Assembly (NCBI GenBank): GCA_030411725.1
Contig: MU839857.1
Location: 62,001 to 126,000 of the forward strand
Direction of reading: 5' to 3'
Length of the DNA stretch: 64,000 nucleotides
Origin: Echria macrotheca
Taxonomy: Eukaryota; Ascomycota; Sordariomycetes; Sordariales; Schizotheciaceae
In this document: positions 45,403-57,504 of the stretch, in pieces
How positions within the stretch are numbered: the stretch's first letter is position 1
Layout: every line of letters starts with the position of its first letter
Made by a program: the position numbers and the translations under genes
The notes under the pieces: generated by a model
What the model saw: only the letters and a program-made list of their open reading frames with translations
Database searches by the model: none
Told to the model about the DNA's origin: nothing

Positions 45403-48084
45403 CTACAGTCCTTTCGGGGCTCGTCCACTCTCTCCCCCAGTCCGAAAGTAATCACCCACCACACCAATCGAATATGACACGCCGGCCACACAGGCGGCCC
45501 CGACGGCAAGTCGCTTGGGCAAGCTTCCCTTCTTCTTGCCTGACTGCGTCTTAGCCTTGGCTTCACTGACCATGGGTTCTCCGTTGCGGGCCATAACAGG
45601 CTCATAGCGCAGTGGTGGGAAGTCATCGTAGTTGACAAACCCAGTCGGGCTGGCAAACCGACTAGCTGCAATGTTGTACCCTCGCGGCTCGCCTGTCATG
45701 TCAATCGGATTGATAGCAGGTCTAGTCTGATTCGGAACCACAGCGGGGTCGACCGGAGGACTCGTCACGGCCTGTTCGTTGGGCTGCGTCACGGGAACAG
45801 CATCGCGAACCTTCCGGAAGATGAGAATATCCCCCATTCCTGATACAATCTCGAACCCCTGTGCCTGGAGGGGGCCGAAATGTGGCAGAAACTTTGATGG
45901 GTTGGAGATGCGCAAGAGCACGTCGGCGGGTGTCATTGGCTGAGCGCTGTCGGCCACAGTCGACGTCGTCTCACCAATATCGATGCATTGCATGGTCGGA
46001 TCGTAGACGAGGACTTTGTACAATGTAGGAACCGGCTGTGCTGCTGGACTGGGGGATCCTTCGCCGTCGGCATCCTTGGATGGCACTGATGCTGCCTTCT
46101 CGAGCTGCCGGTCCAGGGCTGACTGCAGAGCCCCGGCTGGCTTCGACATCGCCGACTCCTTCCCCCCAGAAATTGAGGTTTGCTCCTCGGAAACCTTAAA
46201 GTCAGTTGGAAGCAGAGTAGAGTCTGACCCGGCTTCGGCAATTTTCCATGACCGGGAAAACTCCTCGGGAAAGTCCCGAACATAGTTTCCTGTCAAGCCA
46301 CCCGAGTTTTTCTCCTGTGCGACCCGCTCATCTGAGTTCTTCCTGACATCAAGATTGTCCGTGGCGGCAGATTGAGCCATCAGAATGGGGACCATCTTCT
46401 CGTAGTATGTTTTGTCGGCAGGGGGATCAGATGAGATCTCCTGGGCCGGTTGTTTGTTCGACTCAAGCAATGCCGCGACCTCAGAACCTCTCAGCTCCTC
46501 CGTGTCGGGTTCATCTTCCTCGGCGTCAACTTCGGGCAAACCGCTGGACCCTTCATTTTGAATGACTCCGTACTCTCCTATTAAGACGTCCCCTGCGTGG
46601 CCCTGACCTTCCGGCCAAGACACACTGGTTTCCGATTCCTCATACCCAAACGCTTCATGGTTGGCAATATCGGAAGTTTCGGGGTCAGGCTTCTGTTGTT
46701 CGGCATACTTTCCGTCGGGCTCGTGATAACGAACGGGCTTGTAGGAGTTGAGCTCAGCCTCAGACAGGTCGGGTTTTGCATGTTCAGTGGCGTACTTTCC
46801 GTCGGGTTCGTGGCTCAGAAAAGGTTGCCGGTATCGATCAAGGTCCGAATAAACTTCCTCTCCGGTGCCCCTGAGAGCGTACTTTCCATCTGGCTCGTGG
46901 CTTCGGAATGCTTGATAGCGGCCCAGTTCTTGGCTTTCTGCAACCTGCTCGTTCTCGACTTTGTATTTGCCGTTCGGTTCATGAGAGATAAACGGGCCGT
47001 ACCTCCCCAAGTCTACCGGACCATACTCGTGGGGATCGGCATACCGGGGGACTGGATCCTGGACGGACCGCGCAGTTGTAGGGTCAGTAAGGGTTGTGGC
47101 GATGCCGTCGCCTTCGTGCCATATAACATCCTTATGGGTGTCGCTGACCTTGTCCGAAAGTTTGGTGCCGGGACTTGTATGAAGTTCGGCGATATACTGG
47201 TCGCTTTCGAGGATGGGCTCCCTAGGTAAAGATGCGGCACCAAGGAAATCATCTTCTCCACGCTGCCTCTGTTGCAAGGTCGACTTTCTTGTGTCCGCGG
47301 GATGGCTTGGCGGGGGTTTGACGTCCGAAGTCTCTTCGGCATCTGATATTGCCCTACCGTCGGTTGAGGGACGAAGAGACGAAAATTGCGATCTGTACGA
47401 CTTGAAAGTCCGGATGCACATATCGTTTCTTCCTTCATTTTCGCCGTCGGAAGATTCCATGTCTTGTTTGAGAACCTTTCGATTGGTGATCGGATCAATG
47501 ATATAAGCTGCACTGTCGGAAGCAGCAGCGCTCCTGGTTCCTTGAAGAGACGAAGTCGCGGGGCTTGAAGTTGACAAGTTGGCCGGTCTCGGATTGGGTT
47601 CTCCCCATCCAACGTTGGGTTTCGGTCTATCAGATGCAACCTCGGCTTCATTATATCTCCCGAACAGGAGATCCTCCAAAGGGGCACGTTCTGCATCTTC
47701 AATGTTCTGCCCTGGCCGTATGCCCTCAGGGTTTGCTGGTGTGCTCGACAGAAATCCAGGAGCTTGTTTTGCGCCATCCCTTTCCTCCGCTTGCCAGTAT
47801 TGTGAGAGGATTCGGTGTACCGAAGGTCTGGGGTCCCGAAGGGAGTGCGTCTTGTCCAAGCCCCTACTCAACGCCGCGGCGTACTTGTATCGAAAACATC
47901 GGTGCCGACGATGGATGCTGTCACCCTTGGACTCGCTGTCCGAATAATAGGCCCATGGCCGACCGAACCGGAATGCCCGCACCTGTCGACTCTCGGGTGC
48001 AAGAACGCTACGGATGGCGGCAGGACCGACAGAGGTGGTATTGATGCACCCAGTTCGGTTGCTAAGACGGGTAGAAGCTAACAT
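45403..48084 (-). CDS. Mitochondrial-type Ser/Thr-rich protein with HEPDGKY repeats
   Basis: Large fungal protein of 893 residues, one exon, of a family usually annotated only as serine-threonine-rich. The N-terminus is Arg/Ser/Thr-rich and lacks acids (MLASTRLSNRTGCINTTSV), fitting mitochondrial import; RPWAYYSDSESKGD and HRRHRCFRYKYAAALSRG follow. The middle is acidic and disordered, with four units built on RYxxFxSHEPDGKYA (period about 28-30 residues, coded at roughly 46690-47030) and a fifth worn one. The conserved C-terminal block includes YKVLVYDPTMQCIDIGETTS, DVLLRISNPSKFLPHF and GFEIVSGMGDILIFRKVR, followed by basic residues and a weak membrane helix (AVGAACVAGVSYSIGVVG). Biochemical role unknown. 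Confidence 0.85.
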   Translation of the reverse strand: MLASTRLSNRTGCINTTSVGPAAIRSVLAPESRQVRAFRFGRPWAYYSDSESKGDSIHRRHRCFRYKYAAALSRGLDKTHSLRDPRPSVHRILSQYWQAEERDGAKQAPGFLSSTPANPEGIRPGQNIEDAERAPLEDLLFGRYNEAEVASDRPKPNVGWGEPNPRPANLSTSSPATSSLQGTRSAAASDSAAYIIDPITNRKVLKQDMESSDGENEGRNDMCIRTFKSYRSQFSSLRPSTDGRAISDAEETSDVKPPPSHPADTRKSTLQQRQRGEDDFLGAASLPREPILESDQYIAELHTSPGTKLSDKVSDTHKDVIWHEGDGIATTLTDPTTARSVQDPVPRYADPHEYGPVDLGRYGPFISHEPNGKYKVENEQVAESQELGRYQAFRSHEPDGKYALRGTGEEVYSDLDRYRQPFLSHEPDGKYATEHAKPDLSEAELNSYKPVRYHEPDGKYAEQQKPDPETSDIANHEAFGYEESETSVSWPEGQGHAGDVLIGEYGVIQNEGSSGLPEVDAEEDEPDTEELRGSEVAALLESNKQPAQEISSDPPADKTYYEKMVPILMAQSAATDNLDVRKNSDERVAQEKNSGGLTGNYVRDFPEEFSRSWKIAEAGSDSTLLPTDFKVSEEQTSISGGKESAMSKPAGALQSALDRQLEKAASVPSKDADGEGSPSPAAQPVPTLYKVLVYDPTMQCIDIGETTSTVADSAQPMTPADVLLRISNPSKFLPHFGPLQAQGFEIVSGMGDILIFRKVRDAVPVTQPNEQAVTSPPVDPAVVPNQTRPAINPIDMTGEPRGYNIAASRFASPTGFVNYDDFPPLRYEPVMARNGEPMVSEAKAKTQSGKKKGSLPKRLAVGAACVAGVSYSIGVVGDYFRTGGESGRAPKGL

Positions 48085-49295
48085 GGCTAGGAGTCTGAGA
48101 GGACCTGAGTACGAGATAACCCTACTAGCGATTTTCCTCTGGTCGTGTCAGCCAGAACGAGCGACAGACCGGAGGCGGCTGGACAAGATAAACACAGATC
48201 TTCAGCTGCGGCGGGAAACCAAAGCAACGTCTTGTGAGTTGGCCTGACCTAACCGCCAGCTTAAGATGCGTCGGGGACTGTCGGAAGCTACTCACCCGAC
48301 AAAGGCCGTTATCTTGGACACGATGACGACAGCATGAGCAGACCCCACTTCAAGTCACCGCGCTGGAACTGACAAACGCGGTGCGGCAGTGGGCCAAAGC
48401 ACTTTCAGTCAGAGGGATAGACCAGAGAAGAAGTTGCGGAGATGCCAATGTATCGGTTCCAAATATCTAATGATCCAGGAACCGTGGACGAGATGTCAGA
48501 TGGATGGAGACCGTGAGGGGGTCATGGACGGCGCCTATTGGTATCACCCCGCGCGGCAGCAAACGCGGGGTGGTTCCACATGTCACCCGTGCTCCGCTGC
48601 GGGGTGACGTCGCCAGGCATCCAGGGTCTCACGGCACTGCAACTTTTGCCGGAATTGACTTAGGTCCTCCGGACACGCGATAGAGCTACTCTTGTCTTCG
48701 CAGGCATAACTAGTGTAGAAATGCACTAATCCGTATTATCAATCAGTAGCGCAGGATTTCCTTGGGATGGGACAGAGGAGGTTATATGCGGTGGATAAAT
48801 ACCGAAGGTGGGAACCGGCAAGACTTCGCTGTGTGGGGACTGAACTGCTCGGACAGCATCAGAGCCACATCAGTTCACGAGGTCGCTCCCACCGCATATT
48901 CGCGTCGCTCATCGAGATATTCTCAGGGCTGTTCAAATCGGCTAGTCGGGTTCGAAGTCCTGGGATAGGGGGGTTAACTTAGACAGCCTTTTCTGAGACA
49001 ACTGCTAAGTATTTCCACCCGCGGATAGGCAGTACATACAGCCTAATCCCAATGCTTTCAGAGACCAGATTACATAGGTAGAAAAGGAAGGTTTGCAGTC
49101 ATACCGAGGCTGAGGGCTTGCTTCCACAAACGGCTGGCCGGGCGCTGACAGATCAGCCCCGCATCACGTGCAGCAAAATTGGTGCTCAGCTACCCCACAT
49201 CGCCATGAGAGCTTCAAGAATCGCATCGCAAAGTTTTTTGGTGCTGCCAGTATTCCGCAGCTTCATGATCACCACCGCCGTTCCTTCCATACACC
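48085..49295. other. Divergent intergenic, 1.2 kb
   Basis: Common upstream region of the mitochondrial-type protein and Listerin. Small overlapping frames only. GGTTCGAAGTCC near 48949 resembles a tRNA T-loop, but no cloverleaf could be folded around it. Confidence 0.55.
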
Positions 49296-52200
49296 ATGAA
49301 ACGATTGACGAAATCCGGTAATCCCTCCGCCGGAAGCAGCTTCGGAGGCTTCGGGGCCTTCGGAGGGTCTTCGACGACATCCCTTTCGTACATCACCCCG
49401 CCACCAGACCTCTCAAACATTCCCCATCAGATTGTGGTGCCATTCAAAAATTTGTTGAAGAAGGACAGCACTACAAAGGCGAAAGCTCTGGAGGAGCTTC
49501 TCAGCTACGTCCAGGAGCACGATGGAGAGCTGGAAGACCCTATCTTGGAGGCATGGGTACGGAACCGATCAACCCATCCAACCTTTCGCTTGCTAATACC
49601 CAGACACAGGCGCTACTGTACGCCCGGGTTTCCATCGACAACTCCCGCCGAGTCCGCGAGCTATCCCACACCCTCCTGCTGGAGCTCATGAAGTCCGCGA
49701 AGAGGCGCATGGAAAAACGAATACCCACGATGGTAGGGCCTTGGCTTGCCGGCAGCTTCGACAGGGACAAGGTTGTCTCCCGTGCGGCCACCGACGGGAT
49801 ATCGTCATTCCTCAATACCAAAGAAAAGGAAACCAGGTTTTGGATCAAGTGCCAGCAGCAGATCCTCGATTACGCCACCGAGGCCATGTTGGAAACCCCC
49901 GATACACTTAGCGATGAACGATCGTGCTCCAAGGAGGACGCATTGGCAAAATATTATCGGGTGACTGGTGGCAGCCTTTGCTTGGTTCTCACCCTCGTGG
50001 ATAAAGTCAGTGTTGGCGACATCGAGGACAGGCTATCAAAATTTCTGGCAATAGACGCCGTGTGGTCCATGGCGGCGGCTGACGAGCCGCTAGTACGGAG
50101 GAGTCTTTACCAGCTCTTGCAAATACTTCTAGACAAGAGGCCAAAGCTTCTTGAACCCAGGCTCGGTCAGATCGGCCGGATTCTAGTATCGGATAGTCTG
50201 AAAAGTAGCCAGGTGGGCTCTGCCGCAAGCTTCGTCCAAGCCTTGACGCACCTCACGAAGTCGTATCCCCAGGTCTGGGGTACCAAGACGCATCCACTTC
50301 AACGACTGCGTCTCTTTGTCGAAAAGGGCTCCCAAGGTGGCGACGCTTCGTTCTGGCAGAATCTTGATCAGCTCTTGACGGTTCTGCCCAAGCAAACATC
50401 ACCCGTGGAAACCGCGGCCGCCTTTTTGAAGTCTATGAGGATAGGCATCTCAGGCAGACAAGAGCCTCGCTCTAACGCGCACCATGCTTGGGGTTCATAT
50501 CTCAGAGCATTCGTACGGTTATTGGAAACTATCAGGCCCAATGTGAATTTCGTGGAGGACAATTTCTTCCCTATTGTTCGTCAATACTTGCATCCGACAC
50601 AAGAACAACACCTCTGGAGCTCACCCACAGGTATTGCGCTTTCTCCGACTGTCTGGGTGGCGCTATCTCGGCATCCCGACTCCCAAATCCGCAGTACAGT
50701 AGGGGAAGAGTGGCAGAGACTCTCAACCTCGATTCTGTCCAGCATGGCAAATTCCCTTCCCGAGGTCTCGCGAGAACACGAAAAGTCGCAACTGAACATC
50801 GCCGGCGAAGGAGAGCGCTGGTTTGCGTTGGCATCAGCAATAAAACGACATCTGCAGGAGGCCGGTACTGCAGCTGATCTCTCTTCATTGCAGGATGCCG
50901 TCACAAACAGCACCGACAAAATTGTTCAAGAAGCCTTGAGCTTGCTCTCCCGACGGAACTACAAGCCATTCGGTGTAGCTGCTGTCCTCCGGGCGGCGTT
51001 CAAGTCACCAGTCCTGCTCGGGAGGAGCGGACCCGCCTTCGCTACTTCTCTTTTCCCGGTTCACAATGAAACGGATCTCGATCTTCTAGTTGTCTCTCCG
51101 TCATTCGCGTATCTTGCCTCCTGTCTTGATCAGCTCACGGACATGATACCGGACCGCTTCGAAGCTATCTGGGTTTCGCTTGTGGACGCCGCCCTGCGTT
51201 CCGACCCTGCGATTGCAGTCACGACGCTGAACCCCCTACTCTCTCTTCCTGCTGCTACGCCATATGCTCGCAGACACGACAAGCTGCAGGGTTTTCTCGC
51301 CTCGCACTGGCTGACATGTACAAAAGGGGCAGCAGAGCCATCCTCGTGGGAGCTCTGCAAGTCGAGCCTCGAATTTGAGTCCATCCCGGACTCGACTCTG
51401 GGCTCGATTATCATTGATCTCGTCCACCAGCTCGAAACGTCACCACCTACATCAAACTCTGTCTCAACGCTGAGGGCACTCGAGCTCATCACAGAGCGCC
51501 GACCTAGCTTGATATCAAACCAACATGACGCACATGTCGAGCTGATAACGAAACTCCTGGCACTAACAGAGCTAAAAGACACCGATATTGCGGCCAAGGC
51601 TGCGACTCTGCAGGCCCATCTCGACCAAAAGTCCACCGGCGAACGACCATTAGTCACGATCATCCAGCGGAACCTAGAAAGTGCCAGCGTTACCTCTCTC
51701 GGGTAAGTAAAAGTTCACTTTCGATAAGCCTGTTGCTAATATGAGTTAGTTTGGACGTTCTTACTCAACGAGCTGTGGCTGCCTTCAAAGCTGGAAATGC
51801 TGCACTAGAAGATCTCTTCCCGAGTTCCAACCTTTGGCTGGAACAACTTTCAATGTTTTTCCAGAAGAAACCAAGCAGCTCGCTGGCATTGACGAGCAGT
51901 ATGGGAGGCGCATATTTCCTGGTCAGGCCAACGCCGGCACGCACCTTGCCTAGCCCCCAGAGAGATGGACAAGGCCGCTCCATCCCCGCGCGCATGGCCA
52001 TATACACCGGCAGTCTCCTCTCATCTGGTATCCCGCTCGCCAGTTTACCGGATGAGTTTTATCTTGAGCTTCTTTATCTCATGTCATTGACCGCCGAGCT
52101 CGCCTCTGATCAGCTAACGCTGGCCGAGGACGGGGGCTTGTGGGACTCGCTGTCAGCGCGGGACGATTCGGTAAATGAAATAGCTGATTTCATAACTCTG

Positions 52201-54330
52201 AGCCAGACAATCATCAACAAGATCACCTCGAGCGCCCGTGACTGGAGGGAAAATGGCTTGGCAGGTACCTCGTTGGTCAACCGCTTCATTGACCTTGCAC
52301 TTCAGCACTCTGGGGAGTTGAGCCCTTTGGCGCTGTACAGCGCAAAAGTCTTATGCAGCGTTCTTCAGACGCTCACTGAAACCCACGGAACGCCGCCTTC
52401 ACGGCTTGAAGAGTGGTTTAAAAACAAAGGCATCATGAAGGCTAGTACTGAAACCGCCTTTGCCACAGCGGCGTGTTTGGTTGGTTTCGGCGAGGCGCTC
52501 GTATCATCGGACTCGGTCAAGACGCTGTGCAACCGCCTCATGAGCGAAATGATTGGGGCTTTCCCCGGCCTGGAAAAGACTCTGTACTCCGTCGTCATTC
52601 AGAATATCTGCTTCTCCGTCTATGAGGCGGGACAAATACCGGTCGACATCCGGAGGCAGACGCTTGCTCTCAAGCAGATGACATCCTGGACAGACACACC
52701 TGGTGAAGTGAGCAGCGGTCTAGCCACCGAAATTTGCAAGGGTATTACGCGAATTCTTCCCAGTGTCCGGGGTGTTTACGGGCCATACTGGGAGCAAGCG
52801 CTCGAGTACTGCATCTTGCTGTGGACAGAGAAGGCAAAGGAAGACGCGCCGGCCGATAGGTTACCGTACATCCACGCGTCCCTTAAACTGGTCGCCGCTC
52901 TTCAAGAAGCCGAGGACTCTAGTGAGGATCTTGAGGATGCCTTGAAGCAGTACTCCGAGAAGATCACACTGGGTTTGGTAGAGCTCCTCAAACTCCCCCC
53001 TGATCTCACACAGCCAGGGCAGATCGTGTCATCTTTCCTCGGCAGGATGGTCAGCAAATCGCCAGTCCAGCACATCAGTAACCTGGCGGACATATATGGA
53101 TTAGTCGCTTCGGATTCAAGGGAAATCCAGACAGCTGCTTTTGGAATTCTCCACCGTACTCTCCCGGCAGCCCAGGAAAAGCTCGCGGTAGATGTCCTGC
53201 TAGATAACAAAGGTAGGTTATCAGCAGTGGAACTGGGCATCGTCCGCTGACATGTTGCAGTTGCGTCCCTACCGGCTGAGCTGCTATCCCTCCTCCTTGA
53301 TGCCCCTACATTGGAAGCGTACCCCGAAGAAGTGCTTGTCACGTTTCCCGCCACGATACGCTGTTACCTGCTCGCCTGGCACCTCATCTTTGACTGCTTC
53401 GGCACGGCTTCCCTCAAACTCCAGAGTGATTATGCTGAATCTCTGAAGAAACACAACGCAGTTGGGCCGTTCTTGAAATTTCTGTTTGATGTTCTCGGGC
53501 TATCCGCCGGCCAGGAGCTCAGGTTAGACAAGGAGAACTTTTCCGACAGCCATATTCGGTCATACGACATTAATCTCGCCAATGACGAGCCCGAAGAGCG
53601 GAGCATGAACTGGCTGCTGATTCACTTGCTCTTCCTGACACTCAAGTACACACCCGGGCTCTTCCGGACATGGTACCTCGAGTGCGAAGACAAGCCGATC
53701 AAGAGATCTCTGGAGCCGTGGCTTACAAAGTACTTTTCGCCATTGATCATATCGGACGCACTGGATGAGGTGGCCAAGTGGGTCGACGAACAGGACGCAC
53801 CCGCTGACGAGCCGGAATTCGCTGTGAAGATAAGCCGGGCCGCACGGGAGGTGATCGCCAGCTATGAAGTGGACGACGAGACAGCCTCCATGGTCATCCG
53901 CATTCCGGCCGCATTCCCCCTCGATCGGGTTGACGTTGTGGGTGTTAAGCGGGTTGCGGTCGACGAGAAGAAGTGGCAGGCATGGATGCTGGCCACACAA
54001 GGAGTGATCCAATTCGGGGTAGGTGTCTATTCTACCCATTGTGATTTCAATGCTAATGCAAAGCAGAACGGAGGCATTACAGACGGCCTGTCGACCTTCC
54101 GGCGCAACTTCGTGGGTACTATGAAGGGCCAGGACGAGTGTGCCATCTGCTACTCGATTGTTTCCACGGAGAAGCGATTACCAGATAAAACTTGCGGCAC
54201 ATGCAAGCACTCGTTCCACCGGATTTGCTTGTACAAGTGGTTCCAGAACAGCGGCAAGAATTCCTGTCCACTCTGCCGGAACCCAATCGACTACATCGGC
54301 TCGGACTCCAAGCGAAGAGTAGTGGGTTAG
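49296..54330 (+). CDS. LTN1: Listerin-type E3 ubiquitin ligase (ribosome quality control)
   Basis: Listerin/Ltn1 (yeast Rkr1), 1612 residues: the RING ligase that ubiquitinates nascent chains stuck on 60S subunits. Exons: 49296-49556, 49610-51702, 51750-53212, 53261-54018, 54067-54330, all in phase; the last intron is 48 bases without stops and so hides in an open frame. The N-terminal conserved region shows TPPPDLSNIPHQIVVPFKNLLKKDSTTKAKALEEL in broken form around residues 33-68 and ARVSIDNSRRVRELSH. A long run of HEAT-like helices follows. The RWD-type and RING end has TFRRNFVGTMKGQDE, CAICYSIV, CGTCKHSFHRICLYKWF and CPLCRNPID, all eight zinc ligands present. Cytosolic, 60S-bound. Confidence 0.95.
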
Positions 54331-54462
54331 CCATATGTCAATGGGTGTGCAGGAAGGGAGCGAGCGAGTCATTCTGGTATTGCAACATGTTATCATTCAT
54401 GTGTACGGATTATTCAAAGCATATTGAGCTACCGGGGGTGCTGATGATGCTACAGCTCGAGT

Positions 54463-55452
54463 TCAAAGCAGCTCTCCCCCTTTCACATTCTTCCAGCTGC
54501 CGGCGTAGTGGTGTTTTACCAAAGCTGGCCCGACGCGATCCAGATCTCCCTCGTCGTAGGTGTTCGATGATGCGGCGAAAGAGTAGCCAGGGAGAATCAG
54601 AACATCCCCCACGAGCTTCGGCTCCAACAGCCCCACAAGACCAGACCTGTCTACTGTCCTTCCTATCGTCCATGCCAGGCTCTTGAAGACACTCCCGGTA
54701 AACCTTCTGGGGCCGGTGAAGTCAATGACGTCGCCAACCATTTCAAGAGTCAGCCCGGCGACGGTAACGTTATGTTCGGCGGTGGCACCGTGGATCGCTT
54801 CCAGAATATCCTCAACAACCACCCAAAGATGGGGCAGGCGCGGGACGGCCATGAAGGTCCAGCTGGCAAACTGGCGCATAAAGTTGTGACCCCAGCCGAC
54901 ATCAAACTCCCACCCCACTACGAGACCGGCGAAGGGCTTGTACCGCGGCCCAACCCAGTCGTCGATAGGCGGGCCCTCGCACGATACGTCGAGGTCGGAC
55001 CAGACGCCGCCTTCGCGGTACAGCAGCAGGTACCGGAACAGGTCGGCTTTCAGGATGGGCACCGTCAGCGCGCGGTATGTCTCGACGAGATCGGGGCGCA
55101 TGGCAAAGTTCCTCGCGACGAAGGCGTCGGCCGTGTCATCGTCGAAGAAGTGGGGTTTGTAGGCCGTGTTGTTCTGGATGCAGCTGTCGGTCCATCGCTT
55201 CGCGTCGTTGCTCAGTCCCTTGGGACCCAGCTTGTACCAGATCTTGCGGGGGATGCGTTTTGGGAGCGGCGGATGGCTGTGGTGACGATGTTCGCCGTGG
55301 TGATGGTGGTGAGGTTTTTGCCTTGCGTAGTGGCCGGCGCCCCTCCAGTCGTCCAGGTCCCACAAATGCAGGCACAAAAAGAGGAAAATAAAGATTGTAA
55401 TGGCAGCGGAGATGCCTGGGATCCGCGCCCCCAGACGATGAGGAAAAACCAT
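54463..55452 (-). CDS. GT32-family glycosyltransferase (Golgi type II membrane)
   Basis: Glycosyltransferase with the DXD sugar-binding fold (Gly_transf_sug/OCH1-like), 329 residues, single exon. I start at MVFPHRLGARIPG, 20 codons inside the open frame, since the membrane anchor (AAITIFIFLFLCLHLWDL) follows as expected for a type II Golgi protein. A His-rich linker (HHHHHGEHRHHSH) is unusual. The catalytic part has IPRKIWYKLGPKG, LKADLFRYLLLYREGGVWSD with the DLD motif, and a closing HHYAGSW. It probably transfers mannose or another hexose to glycans or lipids; the acceptor is unknown. Its stop lies 132 bases from the Listerin stop, so 3' ends may overlap. Confidence 0.88.
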   Translation of the reverse strand: MVFPHRLGARIPGISAAITIFIFLFLCLHLWDLDDWRGAGHYARQKPHHHHHGEHRHHSHPPLPKRIPRKIWYKLGPKGLSNDAKRWTDSCIQNNTAYKPHFFDDDTADAFVARNFAMRPDLVETYRALTVPILKADLFRYLLLYREGGVWSDLDVSCEGPPIDDWVGPRYKPFAGLVVGWEFDVGWGHNFMRQFASWTFMAVPRLPHLWVVVEDILEAIHGATAEHNVTVAGLTLEMVGDVIDFTGPRRFTGSVFKSLAWTIGRTVDRSGLVGLLEPKLVGDVLILPGYSFAASSNTYDEGDLDRVGPALVKHHYAGSWKNVKGGELL

Positions 55453-56585
55453 TATCGACGATGCAAAGAGAGGACGGGCTCTGGAGGGGAGCCAGAGACC
55501 ACTGACGAGCACGACCTAGACGCAAAAGCCATGATCGATGAAGAAAGGGAGAAAAGCGCGGACTGGGTTGGAGAATCGTGTCCCGAGGAGAAAGGCGCAA
55601 GGTGCAGGCAGCAAAAAGTGGTCAGATGCACGAGGCGTTCAATGCCAAGAAACAGCTTTCCCCGGTCTGGTAGGGCACACTCGCACAGTCGACCCAAACT
55701 GTCGGGGCTGCAAAGTGCGAAGTCGCGGTGCGAGCGGGCAGCGAGCGTGTCACAGGGGCACCAACGGCGTTGGTTCCCGAACTTCTCGTGTGTTATTGCA
55801 GCCTTCTCACTGGCTGGACTGCGCTTGGGCGTCTATTTTCCCGGGGACGGGGCATTCCGTTGCCTGCCCGATCTGACTAAACCCTGTCGACGCAATTTGG
55901 AGGCGCTTAATATCCGATCATTTCGGGCAAGGCTGAGGCGGTCTCGACCAGGTTCTCCTCAAAACGCAAGACACGGGGGCTTGCATCCTTCGATCGACCC
56001 CAGGCGGTTATGCACGTGCTGTCCATCGCCAACACACCATGAGATCGCCAGAACAGGATCAAACTCCGGAAGGACGAATGCGGGCAGAGCCGCAGAGGTT
56101 TCCGAGACGCCGCTCTACTCTAACTATACCTTCGCGGCACTCAGCACGGGCCGTTGGATCCGCGACTCGAGGCTCGACGGTCGACGCTTAGGGTCTTCAA
56201 GCCTGGCCTTGTTTTCTCTCCAATCATGTCGATTGCAACCCAAGCAGCGCCGGCTGTTACACGAAGGATCGACACAAGTGCCTCGCAGGTTTTGACAGCG
56301 TCTATTCTATTATCCAACAACATAATAGTATATGCCATTGGCTCACGGGACGGAGTTGGGTGGTGTCAACGGGCTGGCCGAGGCGTCTCGCGCGCTTGAA
56401 GGCCTATCCGGCGCCGCCTTAGTTATGAACCAGCATCTCAAGATGTCTTCCCTCTGTGTCTTGACGACCTGTTGAGTTGCACACCAGGATCCTCTTCTCT
56501 GCCACCACCCGCGCGCCCGTCGTGCTGATCTGACATCTACTGTTTAATTCCAGTCCTCTGCGTCCGCGAAAGTAGGTTCTTGAAG
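55453..56585. other. Divergent intergenic, 1.1 kb
   Basis: Upstream of the GT32 gene and of the next membrane protein. The long plus frame that crosses this region from inside the GT32 gene is an antisense shadow. No recognised element. Confidence 0.55.
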
Positions 56586-57504
56586 ATGGGGTCCTCAACT
56601 TTCAACTTCACTTTCCTCAACCCGCTAGACTTCGGGACACTCCTAGATTTCAGCCAGAATCCCGTGTACGAGATCGGCTCTATAGTGCCGGTTCAGTGGA
56701 ACGGACCCGATCTCTCCAGGCCAATATCGGTTGAACTTCACCAGGTAGACCTGGTGACCGGCTTTTTTAAGGCGCCGGTAGAATTCATCGCCCGTATGCC
56801 CAAACCGTCTTTGTCGTACTGCAGGCCGGCTAACGCGTTCTTCAACAACAGAAAACGTAGTCAACATCTCATCGACCCGCTGGACCGTGTCAACGCAGAT
56901 GCCGCTCTTCTCCTCCAACGTGTTCATCCTTGGGATATACCAGGTGTACCAGAAGGATATTCCGAAATTCCTACCCAGCCATTACTTCAACATCACCGAG
57001 AAGCAGGCGCCGTCTGCCGTTGTCACGACCGTTGTACGCACCGTTCCCGTCGAATCTTCACGGGCCGAAGCGGGCACAGCACCTTCGGGCGGTCTATCGA
57101 GCGCGGCCGGCATAGGTCTGGGCATCGGGGCCACGCTGCTGGTTCTCCTGCTGGCAGCAGGCGGCTATTTTCTCTTTCGCCGGCGGAGGAGAGAGCGGAC
57201 GGGAGTAAGCGGTAGCAGCGTCCCTTTTGCTTTCGGGGCGGCCCCCACTCCGGGTACGGGTCCGGTCGAGGGTCAGCGAGCGCCGCCCGAAACGCAACAG
57301 GTGTTTAGATACGGGAGCAGCAGCGATGGTATGCACAACAAAATCCCCGAGCTGGATGATCCGCGGGCTGGCGGGATCAGGGACTGGAGATATTACTCGC
57401 CGCCGCCGCCTCCGAAGCCGTTGTGCGAGGTGGACGGGAATGATCCGGGGAAGAGGGCGCCGTATGAGATGCCGGCGTCGCCGATGAATTACCAGTCGAG
57501 GTGA
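56586..57504 (+). CDS. Fungal single-pass membrane protein, unknown function
   Basis: 286 residues, two exons (56586-56793, 56852-57504) joined over a GTATGC...CAACAG intron with a GCTAAC branch site; splicing converts EFIAR plus noise into EFIAQNVVNISSTRWTV. The outer part (NFTFLNPLDFG, SIVPVQWNG, SSNVFILGIYQVYQ) is of the type seen in uncharacterised Pezizomycotina surface proteins, without a classical signal peptide. A Ser/Ala stalk leads to one helix (GIGLGIGATLLVLLLAAGGYF) and RRRRRE stop-transfer, then a Pro-rich inner tail (YYSPPPPPKP). Plan matches the 42.4-kb gene in general layout but not in sequence. Function unknown. Confidence 0.8.

Noticed and set aside
48940..48975. tRNA-like T-loop sequence GGTTCGAAGTCC
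   Set aside because: The stem around it does not pair well and no D or anticodon arm could be placed.
54772..56295. 507-codon plus frame across the GT32 gene and its upstream
   Set aside because: Antisense to a conserved glycosyltransferase and without domains beyond it.
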